A DNA stretch of 38,994 nt from UBA1724 sp963611685 (GCA_963611685.1 CAVDSU010000009.1:1-38994), one strand, 5' to 3'. Shown: positions 25,901-33,440, counted from the stretch's first letter. Notes: a model not told the origin generated them from the letters alone. Made by a program: numbers and translations.

Positions 25901-26437
25901 CATGTCGGCACCCAGCTTCTGGATGCGTGCAGTCTGGGAGGCGATCTCATTGCGGTCGCCCTCGGTCAGGTCGGCGCGCTCGCCGACGATGGTCAGGATC
26001 ATCTGGATGTCGCGGGAGAGGACATTGATGTTTCCGGTGGCGACGGTCTCGTTGGGATAGAGCTTCTCGACGGCGCCCACCAGGTCATTCTTGCCGAGCA
26101 TGCCGTTGGCGTCGGCCAGGATGGTCTCCATTCCGCTGAGGGAGCTGCGGGAGATGCCCAGCAGCGAGGAGGTCGGCATTTCCTTGAGGCGGGCGTGCTT
26201 GGCGCCCCAGCCGCTGGCGGCCTCATCGGCCTTGTCCAGTTCCAGAATCTCGTCCAGGGACGCGTTCTGGCGGAAGTCGTTTTCTTCCTGTACCAGCGCG
26301 GCCTCCTGGGACGCCAGGTCTTCAGCGGGGGCGTCCTGCGCCTGGAGGGCGAAGGTGGCCAGGGTCGTCAGGAAAATGGCGCCGAGCAAAATGCGCAGGG
26401 AACTCCGGCCTTCGTGGATTTTCTTGTGCTTAGTCAT
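22988..26437 (-). CDS. Secretin-domain outer-membrane protein of a PVC pilus-like system (PilQ/Amuc_1098-like)
   Basis: A 1149-residue exported protein. Residues 1-33 form a signal peptide ending near ALQAQD. A helical, TPR-like half follows (about 35-480, with a clear TPR-type segment near 410-440). An N0/STN-like segment sits near 495-550, then a Gly/Met/Tyr-rich insert (about 555-650), an N1-like domain, and 20 consecutive Asp (738-757) followed by SSSDEQEE. The canonical secretin core fills the C-terminus: VEIEQTDLNTLGFEW, repeated beta segments, and the terminal VMGGLIQEKLQ...VPVLGHLPILGHLF signature. It should form the outer-membrane channel of the complex encoded upstream. Translation starts at the ATG at 26437, two bases after a perfect 12-bp palindrome, without a Shine-Dalgarno sequence. 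No pilotin, ATPase or pilin gene is in the window. Confidence 0.88.
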   Translation of the reverse strand: MTKHKKIHEGRSSLRILLGAIFLTTLATFALQAQDAPAEDLASQEAALVQEENDFRQNASLDEILELDKADEAASGWGAKHARLKEMPTSSLLGISRSSLSGMETILADANGMLGKNDLVGAVEKLYPNETVATGNINVLSRDIQMILTIVGERADLTEGDRNEIASQTARIQKLGADMDKARAELGLKRQIAKRQAEGAVAKTRLDAAQDALNRANEHYASAAAVYSEGHLERGKELAFASQDALLEATDILVSMNAAGNLQADSEVMVNLRKASVLRLHLQSRLAEIFSLLGQKNAEEGENYISIAILEQKLALTKNEAEAAETIETMSDYVTTMDLGDHFSVEKRLAENCGKSDYIIQPADENRLKKGIDTLQSILEETMVRAKTSVSELIPDLSEHDQIVRVALKSGQVYLQNGRYAQAREQFEQALVADPFNLAAIRALAKIDETMESAANEKLDTLLKDRMAEVRWKWSDPVTPLMAGAADYSSTQTIRKNDDIQGINKRLDDIVIQNLVIDNETLKDVLTEILPREIKKADPEGIGINIVPMLVPMADAGMPGYTPDGYYQSSEGGLGGNSAASSMGMGSSNMGGGYGMNAGMNNAGMGAGYGMGAGYGMNAGMGAGAYGMGGTAGLNPYGGDYGAYGATPVQDSGMATGESLEDKLVNLNLTNITPREVLDYLSWQFGLRIRNAESSVIVAHKMIEMDPMETRFYNIEAGVFDAPRTRKKMGTLSSPIEDDDDDDDDDDDDDDDDDDDDSSSDEQEEFGSSSKKGGSKFYTAKNIFMAMGVPMPLGANICYYPKTGRLIVHHTIEQQRVIKRILEEINQIPRQVSIEAKFVEIEQTDLNTLGFEWSFEGGGVSYRPAANGVDHGLINGRGGVRTGDFMFGLGSQTAGGTINMGNGVRFASEVFNTAALNDSIFNVYTVLGNYAFNTVIHAIEQSNNSDVLSAPKVTTISGQTAQLKVVTQRYFAFGWTEPEMETTVSDGTASVSYTPSIPEEFTATSLGVILDVTPTVAPDSYSIYLDMLPSVSDLVGYDSTYNTTQIVNNSEVPLIMTMPIFTRREIKTAVVVYDNETVVMGGLIQEKLQRFEDKVPVLGHLPILGHLFTSRGEQSVKTNLLTFVTVRLVKPDGQPLRANEVRGLPDFRH
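24167..24226 (-). repeat. Imperfect GAC/GAT trinucleotide repeat encoding poly-Asp
   Basis: Twenty consecutive Asp codons (mostly GAC with scattered GAT) inside the secretin gene, residues 738-757. A change in repeat number would keep the frame and alter tract length only. Confidence 0.95.
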
Positions 26438-26438
26438 G

Positions 26439-26450
26439 GACTTGCAAGTC
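26439..26450. promoter_or_regulatory. 12-bp perfect palindrome abutting the secretin start codon
   Basis: GACTTGCAAGTC is its own reverse complement and ends one base before the ATG on the minus strand, where a ribosome-binding site would normally be. It could be an operator or a translation-control site, or it may be chance. The 158-bp gap before the secretin (26438-26595) also holds a GC-rich hairpin near 26545-26575. Confidence 0.35.
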
Positions 26451-26595
26451 GGCCTTGGGACTTTCGCCGGTCTGGCGTCAGGCCCTCCGCCTCCGTTTGG
26501 GGTGGACGAGTGGTTCTTGTTGAGTTGAATTCAAATGAGAAATGGTCGAGCCTCCCCCGCCGTGGCGGAGGAGTGCGTGGGGGGAGCCGACGCGG

Positions 26596-28143
26596 CTAGC
26601 GCATCATGGCTCCGCCCTGGAGCATGCCGCCACCCATGGCGCCCATGGCGCCGCTGCCGGTGCCCTGGGAGGGAGGCATGAAATCTTGGTTTGGCTTGTT
26701 GGCGGGATCCATCAGCACCTGCGCGTAGGGCGTCTTGTCCAAGGGGCGCACGGTGATGGGCTCGCCCTCGGGGGCGCCGCCAGCAAAGGTCAGCTTCTGG
26801 ACTTGGACGACGGGCTCGCCGCTGGGGGAGGTCCCCAGATCCAGCATCTGGTAGTATTCCACGGTCTCCCGGGCCTCTTCCTCGGCGCCATAGGAGTTCC
26901 CGTAGCTGTTTCCGAGGGCGCTGGTGCGTCCGGTGCCGGAGGTCATGGAGAGGGCGCCGGCGGGGGATTTCCGGAGGACGAATTCGGTGCCGGGAGTGAT
27001 GTTGAAGGAGAGCTGCATGTCGCCCTGGCCCTGGCCATTCATCATGCCGCCCATCTGGCCCTGCATTCCCTGGGCACCCATCATTCCTTGGGCGCCCATC
27101 ATGCCCGGCATGCCAGCCATGGCGCCATCCATCTGGCCCTGTCCCTGCTGCATTCCGAGGAGGCCGCGGCGGGGATTCCGGCGGAGGTTTTCGGCCTCTT
27201 CGGCCTCCTTGATCATGTCATCCACGGTGATGTGCCGAACCGGTGCGCCGTAGATGTGGTTTCCCAGATACTGGAGGACGATGGTATAGACGGGCTTGCG
27301 GATCTTCTCGGCGCCGGCCACGATCACGTAGGTCTCGGCGTCGTTGGAGATGGTGATGGAGTTGTTGTCCCTGTCGAAGGCGGTGAGCTTGAAGCCGTTC
27401 ATCTTGGGAATCGCGGCGCCCATCTTCACGTCGACGGGGCGGGGCTCGCCGGTCACCTCGACATTGGCCTTCCAGTCCTTGGGATTGGCGGAGCCGTTCT
27501 GCTTGATGCGTCGGAGGGTGACGGGGATCTCTTCCTGTTCTGCGGAGGCGACGCGGAGGAGATATGCCAGGGCGGGCCGGGACTCGGGGTCATCCATGGC
27601 GGTGCCGGCGCGGTATTCCTCGATGTTGAGGAAGCCGTCCTGGTCGGCGTCCATCATGGCGTCGAGCGGGTACCTGTAGTGGAGGAAGGTGGTTGCCTTC
27701 TCCACCAGATCGGGGATGCCGTCCTGGTCGAGGTCGTCAGTCTCCGTGGTTTCGGGACCGATGGCTTCCTGAGTAGCGTTGCACCAGGGGCAGACGTTCG
27801 CAGAGTATGGGAGAATATAGCCACACTTGGTGTTTTTACAAATAACCAGGTTGCCTCCCTCAAGCAGGCCCGTGCGGCCGTCGCCGTTGGGGGAGACGGC
27901 GAGCTCCACCTTCGTCAGGGGGTTGGCGAGGATCTCGTCGATGGAGGGGAAGGCAGCCGTGTCGAGCTCCTCGACCATCTTGTCGCAGCGGACGATGGTC
28001 TCGGGCTGGGTGCGCTTGTTGACATCGGCGGTCTGCTGGCTCATCTCGTCCTGAGTCTTGGAGACGATATGAAGACTCATGAGGAGCAGGAGCAGGCAAA
28101 TCATGAGGATCAGCTTCTCGTAATGGCGAATGATGAAGTCCAC
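26596..28143 (-). CDS. Pilus-like complex subunit with zinc ribbon and EF-hand-like motifs (Amuc_1099-like position)
   Basis: A 515-residue protein with one N-terminal transmembrane segment (about 10-26) and a presumed periplasmic remainder. Residues 102-121 hold a zinc-ribbon pattern, Cys102/Cys107 and Cys118/Cys121. Two EF-hand-like calcium loops follow: D137-x-D139-x-D141-G...E148 and D165-x-D167-x-D169-G...E176. A Gly/Met/Gln-rich insert lies near 330-380, and the extreme C-terminus is again Gly/Met-rich. I do not recognise a family by sequence alone; the position between the PilO-like gene and the secretin matches Amuc_1099 in Akkermansia. It may link the inner-membrane part to the secretin, as PilP does (inference). 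The GTG start at 28143 follows a moderate AGGGAAGGA site. Confidence 0.7.
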   Translation of the reverse strand: MDFIIRHYEKLILMICLLLLLMSLHIVSKTQDEMSQQTADVNKRTQPETIVRCDKMVEELDTAAFPSIDEILANPLTKVELAVSPNGDGRTGLLEGGNLVICKNTKCGYILPYSANVCPWCNATQEAIGPETTETDDLDQDGIPDLVEKATTFLHYRYPLDAMMDADQDGFLNIEEYRAGTAMDDPESRPALAYLLRVASAEQEEIPVTLRRIKQNGSANPKDWKANVEVTGEPRPVDVKMGAAIPKMNGFKLTAFDRDNNSITISNDAETYVIVAGAEKIRKPVYTIVLQYLGNHIYGAPVRHITVDDMIKEAEEAENLRRNPRRGLLGMQQGQGQMDGAMAGMPGMMGAQGMMGAQGMQGQMGGMMNGQGQGDMQLSFNITPGTEFVLRKSPAGALSMTSGTGRTSALGNSYGNSYGAEEEARETVEYYQMLDLGTSPSGEPVVQVQKLTFAGGAPEGEPITVRPLDKTPYAQVLMDPANKPNQDFMPPSQGTGSGAMGAMGGGMLQGGAMMR

Positions 28144-28200
28144 TGTCTATCCTTCCCTGTGTTCGTTGCTGGGGTAATGGGTGCGGCTGATCGCTCCTGC

Positions 28201-29346
28201 CTATTCTGCGTCGGGCGCAGCGTATTCGATCAGATCCAGGGTGAGATCCGCCCGGATGGAGCGGGGCGGCCGGAAGATGAAATTGTCCTGTCGCTTGGGC
28301 TCCTCGTAGACGAGCAGCGCCTCGTTGATGTTGGCCAGGTTCTGGATGCTGTCCATGCTGCCGCCCATGCCGGGGATGCCGGAGGCGGAGCGGCTGGCGC
28401 TGCGGGAGGTCCTGGAGGAGCGGGAGGAGTTTCCGGAGAGTCCGCTGTTCTTGGAGCTGCGGCGGCTTTCGCGGGAGGAGGCGGAGGCCTTTTCGGTGCG
28501 GCGGCTGGAGCGGCTGGAGGACATGTTGCCCATGCCGTTGAGGGAGTTCGCTGCGGCGCCGGGCTTCTTGGCGTCCAGCTGCTGGCGGCGGACCAGCGCG
28601 ATCTGGGAGTATTCCGCGGTGGGATCGCCGATGTTCTCGTCCTCGAGTTCGACAGCGCGCAGGAAGAAGAGCATGTGTCGGTCTTGGAGGAGGTTATTGA
28701 TCAGCTTCTGGAGGACGGCGGGGCTGGCGTAGAGGGAGAGGGTGATGGGGGTGATGGTGTATCCATCGGCCTCCTCGACTTGGAGGGACCGGGGGAAATC
28801 CAGGTTCTCCACGCGCTTCACGCCGGCCTTTCCCAGGTGCCGGATGAGTTCCTCGTAGATGGCGGCCTGCCGGAAGACGGGGAGGAAGTCGGCGCTGGTG
28901 AGGGTGGTGTTGTCCTGGTTGAGTTCGGCCAGCTTGCCGCCGAGAGCCATTCCGCAGTCGAGCTTATAGGTCTTCAGGGCGAGAGTCGTGATCTGGCTCA
29001 GCTTCTGGTCGAGCATCTCCTGGGCGCGGGAGGGATTCGGGGGGAGCTCGGGGCGGATGGCGAAGCGCTGGTAGAGATCCTGGCGGTTCTTGCGGACCAC
29101 TTCCTCGGCAATCTCCTGGTTGCGCTCGGCCTGCAGGACATTCTCCAGGACGCCGCTGCCATTCTTGCTGAGCTTCCAGCCGTCCTTGTTCACCTTGTCG
29201 AACCAGCCCTCCTGCTCCTCAATCTCCTTGATCGTCTGCTGGTATTCGTTGCGGTTCTTCACCGTGTCGGCGAGGAGGACGCCCAGGAGCACCAGGAATA
29301 CCAGAGCGCAGAGAAGGATTCCCCAATGTTTTTTGATGATATTCAT
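28201..29346 (-). CDS. PilO-like bitopic membrane protein (Amuc_1100-like)
   Basis: A 381-residue protein with a short cytoplasmic N-terminus, one transmembrane segment (about 9-27), a helical coiled-coil-like stretch (about 30-150) and an alpha/beta domain. Its TPITLSLYASPAVLQKLINNLL segment (about 200-220) and terminal RADLTLDLIEY resemble the two beta-alpha blocks of PilO and of Akkermansia Amuc_1100. Between these blocks lies a Ser/Arg-rich low-complexity insert (about 270-326, some 11 Arg). The similarity is in order and motif character, recalled from memory, and not a computed alignment. The ATG at 29346 has a pyrimidine-rich leader and no Shine-Dalgarno sequence. It lies 63 bp after the PilM/PilN fusion gene and 57 bp before the next gene. 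Confidence 0.72.
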   Translation of the reverse strand: MNIIKKHWGILLCALVFLVLLGVLLADTVKNRNEYQQTIKEIEEQEGWFDKVNKDGWKLSKNGSGVLENVLQAERNQEIAEEVVRKNRQDLYQRFAIRPELPPNPSRAQEMLDQKLSQITTLALKTYKLDCGMALGGKLAELNQDNTTLTSADFLPVFRQAAIYEELIRHLGKAGVKRVENLDFPRSLQVEEADGYTITPITLSLYASPAVLQKLINNLLQDRHMLFFLRAVELEDENIGDPTAEYSQIALVRRQQLDAKKPGAAANSLNGMGNMSSSRSSRRTEKASASSRESRRSSKNSGLSGNSSRSSRTSRSASRSASGIPGMGGSMDSIQNLANINEALLVYEEPKRQDNFIFRPPRSIRADLTLDLIEYAAPDAE

Positions 29347-29409
29347 TGCCGTTGGAAGGGAGGATAGGGTTTGAAGGTCTTTTCCTTGTGTGGCGTCCCG
29401 TGCGCTGTG

Positions 29410-31449
29410 TTAGAGATCCATTCCGCCGCGGCGGCCGCCGAGGGAGCCGTTGCTGCTTGCCTCGCTCCAGGGATACGCCTCAAGCTCCGCATTGAACTTC
29501 ACCTGGATCTGGAAGTCCACGCCGTTCTCCAGGATTTCGTTCTTCTGGCGTCCGGTGATGGTGGTGTAGCCCTCTTCGTTGCTGAAGAGCTGGGACTTCT
29601 TCAGGTTGCGCAGGAAGAGCAGTTCGCCGGCTTGGTCCAAGTGGTTGTCGTCCTGCTGGCGGACAATCTCGTTGCCCTCCTCGTCCAGCATGGGCTCCTC
29701 TTCCTCTCCTTCCTCCTCGGTCTTTTCGGGGATTTCGAAGGGATACTTTGGCTCGGGGGCCAGCTCGGGGTCACGGCCGAAGACCGCGTTGTGGGAGGTG
29801 ATGGTGTGTGCGTCGATCTCCAGGCCGCCGATAGCGGTGAGGGAGGGCAGGTTGGAGCCGGAGCCGGTGCCCATCATGTCGTCCATGCCGCCCAGGCTCA
29901 TCATGTCAGAGCTGCCGCCCATGTTGCCAAGGCTGAACATGTCGTTCATGCCGCCGCTGTTCTCGGCGCTCTCCTCCTCCACGATGCTGGTCTGCTCGAC
30001 CTGCTGCACCTCGCCGAAGACGGGGCGGATGCTGTCAATCCAGACATTGTCGGGGCGGGCGCGGAAGATCTCTTCCAGGATGAGGGGCCATTGTGCGCGC
30101 TGCATGAGGAAGGCGGAGAGCTCGGTGACCTGGGACTGTGCGCTGTCCACGTTTCCGAGGGCGCCCTTCAGGTCGTTGTAGGCGGGCTCGAACTTTCCGC
30201 GGGTGGTCTGGTAGGCGCCCAGCTGGGTCTTGGTCTCGTCGACGGCGCGTCGCATGCTGGTGTCGATGAGGAAGAACATGACCAGCAGGGTGAACATGGA
30301 GGCCACGAAGTAGGGCTTCTTGTAGAAGAGGGACTGCTGCTGCGCCACGTCGCGGGGCAACAGGTTGATTTCGACGGGGCAGGTCTGGGAGTAGCGCAGG
30401 GCCAGTCCGACCACTTCGCTGAAGGTATGCGCCACCTCGGAGAGCCGCTGCTTGTCAATGGCGGGATCCAGCTGGATGCATCCGAGCGGGTTGAAATATT
30501 CCACGGGCAGGCCGAACTTCTCGGCGAAGAACTGGTCGCAATAGCTGAGGATGGTGGTGCCGCCGGTCAGGTAGATCTTCACGGGATCGCTGCCGTGCTG
30601 CTGGCTCTTGTAGATCGCGATGGAGCGCGCGATTTCGCCGTGGATGCGCCGCATGACGTTGCGGACGATCTTGGAGACGTCGGAGCTGGCCTCGGCGCCA
30701 TTCTCGTCACCCTCGTCCGTGCGCGCCACATAGCCGTGGCGGCGCTTGAATTCCTCGGCCTCGGGCTGCCCGATGGAGAATTTCCGGGCGATCTGCTGGG
30801 TGATGGAGTGTCCCGCAATGGGGATGGTACGCGCGTAGAAGCGGTTGCCTTCCAGGAAGAGGAGGTTCGTGGTGCGACCGCCAATGGAGATCAGCATCAC
30901 GCAGCCATCGGCGCCCAGGCCATTGGCGCGGGCGGCGTTGTAGCAGGCCACCTGCGCCACATCGACCAGCTGGGGAGCCAGGCCCACGCGGCGGACCGCC
31001 TGGACAATCTGCTCGACGATGTCCTTCTTGACCACCACGGAGAGCATGTCCACGGTGTCCTGGTTCTCGTCATCGCCGGCGATGAGCTGGAAGTCCATGC
31101 TCACCTCGTCCTGGGCGAAGGGGAGGTTTCGGGTGGCCTCGAACTGCGCCAGCTGCCGCAGCTGCTTGCGGTCGTTGTTCAGGTTGTTCAGCTGGCTGAA
31201 ACGGATCAGCGCGGTCTGGCCGGAGATGGACAACATGGTCCGCTGCGTGTGGATGTTGGCCTCCAGCAACATCTGGCGGAGCACACCCTCAATCACGCGA
31301 ATGCGGTTCTCCTCAGAGAGCTCTTCCTCGTATTCGCGGTGGGCGAAGGTGATCATCCGCATGCCGCCGGTCTGGTCGAACTCGAATTCGCTCAGCTTGA
31401 TGGCGGCCGCGCCAATGTCAACGGTCAGGAATCTTTCGTTTTTGGCCAT
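29410..31449 (-). CDS. PilM-PilN fusion protein of a pilus-like system (Amuc_1101-like)
   Basis: A 679-residue protein. Residues 1-358 are an actin-like PilM domain with phosphate-1 (VDIGAAAIKL), phosphate-2 (SIGGRTTNLLFLEG) and adenosine (LTGGTTIL) motifs. Without a break the chain continues into INLLPRD (361-367), the motif by which the cytoplasmic tail of PilN binds PilM, then a transmembrane segment (about 380-400) and a PilN-like periplasmic part. A Met/Gly/Ser-rich insert lies near 490-525 and a Glu-rich stretch near 570-590. In type IV pili PilM and PilN are normally separate proteins; here the contact is made covalent. It is the first gene of the operon, with a promoter at 31553-31580. 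Confidence 0.85.
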   Translation of the reverse strand: MAKNERFLTVDIGAAAIKLSEFEFDQTGGMRMITFAHREYEEELSEENRIRVIEGVLRQMLLEANIHTQRTMLSISGQTALIRFSQLNNLNNDRKQLRQLAQFEATRNLPFAQDEVSMDFQLIAGDDENQDTVDMLSVVVKKDIVEQIVQAVRRVGLAPQLVDVAQVACYNAARANGLGADGCVMLISIGGRTTNLLFLEGNRFYARTIPIAGHSITQQIARKFSIGQPEAEEFKRRHGYVARTDEGDENGAEASSDVSKIVRNVMRRIHGEIARSIAIYKSQQHGSDPVKIYLTGGTTILSYCDQFFAEKFGLPVEYFNPLGCIQLDPAIDKQRLSEVAHTFSEVVGLALRYSQTCPVEINLLPRDVAQQQSLFYKKPYFVASMFTLLVMFFLIDTSMRRAVDETKTQLGAYQTTRGKFEPAYNDLKGALGNVDSAQSQVTELSAFLMQRAQWPLILEEIFRARPDNVWIDSIRPVFGEVQQVEQTSIVEEESAENSGGMNDMFSLGNMGGSSDMMSLGGMDDMMGTGSGSNLPSLTAIGGLEIDAHTITSHNAVFGRDPELAPEPKYPFEIPEKTEEEGEEEEPMLDEEGNEIVRQQDDNHLDQAGELLFLRNLKKSQLFSNEEGYTTITGRQKNEILENGVDFQIQVKFNAELEAYPWSEASSNGSLGGRRGGMDL

Positions 31450-31552
31450 TTCTCTAAAGGGGTCCGTGGGGAGTCTCTGCCCCTTGGGATGGGAGGGGTC
31501 AGGCAGGGGCTTCGAGCTTCACGTAAAGGGGAGGAAAACAGTGTTAGGCGCT

Positions 31553-31580
31553 AACATACTTTTTTTTCTCTGCAATTCAA
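31553..31580 (-). promoter_or_regulatory. Promoter of the pilus-like operon with overlapping inverted repeat
   Basis: On the minus strand TTGAAT (31580-31575), a 16-bp spacer containing eight A in a row, and TATGTT (31558-31553) form a plausible sigma70 promoter about 100 bp upstream of the start. The inverted repeat GTTAG-GCG-CTAAC (31543-31555) overlaps the edge of the -10 and is a candidate operator. Confidence 0.5.
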
Positions 31581-31688
31581 GCCACGAGGACCTTTTTTTT
31601 CAGGCGGGACGGGAATTTTCGGGAAGGAATTGGGGGATTCGCTGGCGGAGAGGCGGGATTGCACTTTCTCAATTTTGCGAAAATGACG

Positions 31689-31712
31689 CGGGAAAATCCG
31701 GGAAAATCCGGG
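31689..31712. repeat. 10-bp direct repeat
   Basis: CGGGAAAATC occurs twice in tandem followed by CGGG, between the guaB terminator and the operon promoter. The rest of 31581-31720 shows nothing else I can name. Confidence 0.6.
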
Positions 31713-31722
31713 TGTCTTGGGC

Positions 31723-31763
31723 AAAAAAGAAGAGGCGTTGCGCGGGATGCGGAACGCCTCTTT
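31723..31763 (-). terminator. Intrinsic terminator of guaB
   Basis: On the minus strand AAGAGGCGTT pairs with AACGCCTCTT around a 13-nt loop, followed after one C by six T (complement of A at 31723-31728). A second hairpin (CTGCCGCCC/GGGCGGCAG, about 31779-31811) lies between it and the guaB stop. Confidence 0.82.
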
Positions 31764-31837
31764 CTTGTGTGTGGGTGGCTGCCGCCCGGGGGTGTCTTTG
31801 GCGGGCGGCAGTGGCCGTTGTGGATCTGTTGTGTTTA

Positions 31838-33334
31838 TCAGGACGCGGAGTAGTTGGGGGCGTCCTTCTGCATGATGACGTTGTGGGGGTGTGCCTCCTG
31901 GAGTCCGGCGGAGCTGACTCTCCAGAAGCGTGCGTGCTGCTGGAGTTCGGGGATGGTGCGTGCGCCGAGGTATCCCAGGGAGAAGCGGAGTCCGCCGGCG
32001 TACTGGTTGACCACGTCTCCCACGGAGCCGCGGAAGGGGATCATTCCCTCGATGCCCTGGGGCACCAGGCGGCTCTCGGCGGTTTCGGCGGAGACGCCGT
32101 AGCGTTCGCGGGAGCCCTTTCCCTTGCGCATGGCGTCCACGGAGCCCATTCCGCGGTAGATCACGTAGGTGCGTCCCTGGTGGAGGATCCGTTCGCCGGG
32201 GCACTCCTCGGTGCCGGCCAGCGCGGAGCCCATCATGACATTGCTGGCGCCCACGGCCAGCGCCTTCGCGATGTCGCCGGAGTGCGCGATGCCGCCGTCG
32301 GCGATGATGGGGATTTCGTCTCCCACCGCCTTGTAGGCGTTGTAGATTGCGGTGAGCTGGGGGATTCCGACGCCGGCGACCACGCGGGTGGTGCAGATGG
32401 AGCCGGGGCCGATGCCGACCTTCACGGCGTCGGCGCCGCACTCGAGCATGGCGCGGGCGCCTTCCTCGGTGCAGACATTTCCGGCGATGACGTCGACCTG
32501 GGGATACTGCCGCTTGATTTCGCGGACGGTCTCCATGACATTCTTGGAGTGCCCGTGGGCGGAGTCCACCACCAGGGCGTCGGTGCCCACGCTCACCAGG
32601 GCGTCGATGCGCTCGGCGTCGTAGATGCCCACGGCGGCGGCGACGCGGAGGCGGTGCTGGCTGTCGCGGTTGTAGTTGGGCTCCATCTTGTCGATGAGGG
32701 TGCGCACATCCTGGAGGCTGTAGAGTCCGGCCAGGCGGCCCTCTTCGTCAACCAGGGGGAGCTTGCCCACCTTGTTCTTGAGCATGATCTCCAGCGCCTG
32801 GGTCATGTCGGTGCCCTTGGGGGCGGTGACCAGGTTGGTGGTCATGACGGACTCGACGGGGACGTCGTAGTTGGTCATGAACTTCTGGTCGCGGTGGGTG
32901 AACAGTCCGCAGAGGCGGCCCTCCTCGTCGAGGATGGGGAAGCCGTTGAACTTATAGTCCTTGCTGGCGCGCTCGGCGATGATCTCGTAGACCTTCTGTC
33001 CCTTGTGGAAGGTGACGGGGTTTTCGATGATGCCGTTGAGGTAGTGCTTGACGGCGGCTGCCTCGGCGGCCTGTCGGGCGGGGGTGAGGTTCTTGTGGAT
33101 CACGCCGATGCCGCCCAGCTTTGCCATGGCGATGGCCATCTTGTGCTCGGTCACCGTGTCCATGGCGGCGGAGATAAAGGGCACATTCAGGGCGATGTTG
33201 CGGCTGAACTTGGAGACCGTGGATGCCTCGCCGGGGAGGAAATCCGCGTAATAGACTTCCATGGAGACGTCGTTGAAGGTCAACGCCTCATGGGGGAAGG
33301 ACTCCATAAATTCGGCAATGTGCTCGTTCACCAT
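31838..33334 (-). CDS. guaB: Inosine-5'-monophosphate dehydrogenase
   Basis: NAD-dependent oxidation of IMP to XMP, the committed step to GMP. The 498-residue chain has the IMPDH barrel interrupted by two CBS domains (about 100-215), the catalytic loop GPGSICTTR with nucleophile Cys314, the DGGIAHSGD phosphate-binding loop near 350, and the flap with MGSVDAM and KGSRERYG. The ATG at 33334 follows AGAGGAA in the leader. It is transcribed alone, with a terminator downstream and a probable promoter at 33441-33446. purL earlier in the window belongs to the same pathway but is not linked. Confidence 0.97.
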   Translation of the reverse strand: MVNEHIAEFMESFPHEALTFNDVSMEVYYADFLPGEASTVSKFSRNIALNVPFISAAMDTVTEHKMAIAMAKLGGIGVIHKNLTPARQAAEAAAVKHYLNGIIENPVTFHKGQKVYEIIAERASKDYKFNGFPILDEEGRLCGLFTHRDQKFMTNYDVPVESVMTTNLVTAPKGTDMTQALEIMLKNKVGKLPLVDEEGRLAGLYSLQDVRTLIDKMEPNYNRDSQHRLRVAAAVGIYDAERIDALVSVGTDALVVDSAHGHSKNVMETVREIKRQYPQVDVIAGNVCTEEGARAMLECGADAVKVGIGPGSICTTRVVAGVGIPQLTAIYNAYKAVGDEIPIIADGGIAHSGDIAKALAVGASNVMMGSALAGTEECPGERILHQGRTYVIYRGMGSVDAMRKGKGSRERYGVSAETAESRLVPQGIEGMIPFRGSVGDVVNQYAGGLRFSLGYLGARTIPELQQHARFWRVSSAGLQEAHPHNVIMQKDAPNYSAS

Positions 33335-33440
33335 AGGGGAAATTCCTCTTGCTGGGGGTGGATGTGTTCTGACCCGGGCTCCGCGACCCGACTTCCGACG
33401 GTGACGCTGGAAAAATTCCCTTTCGGGCCATTGCCACCAT

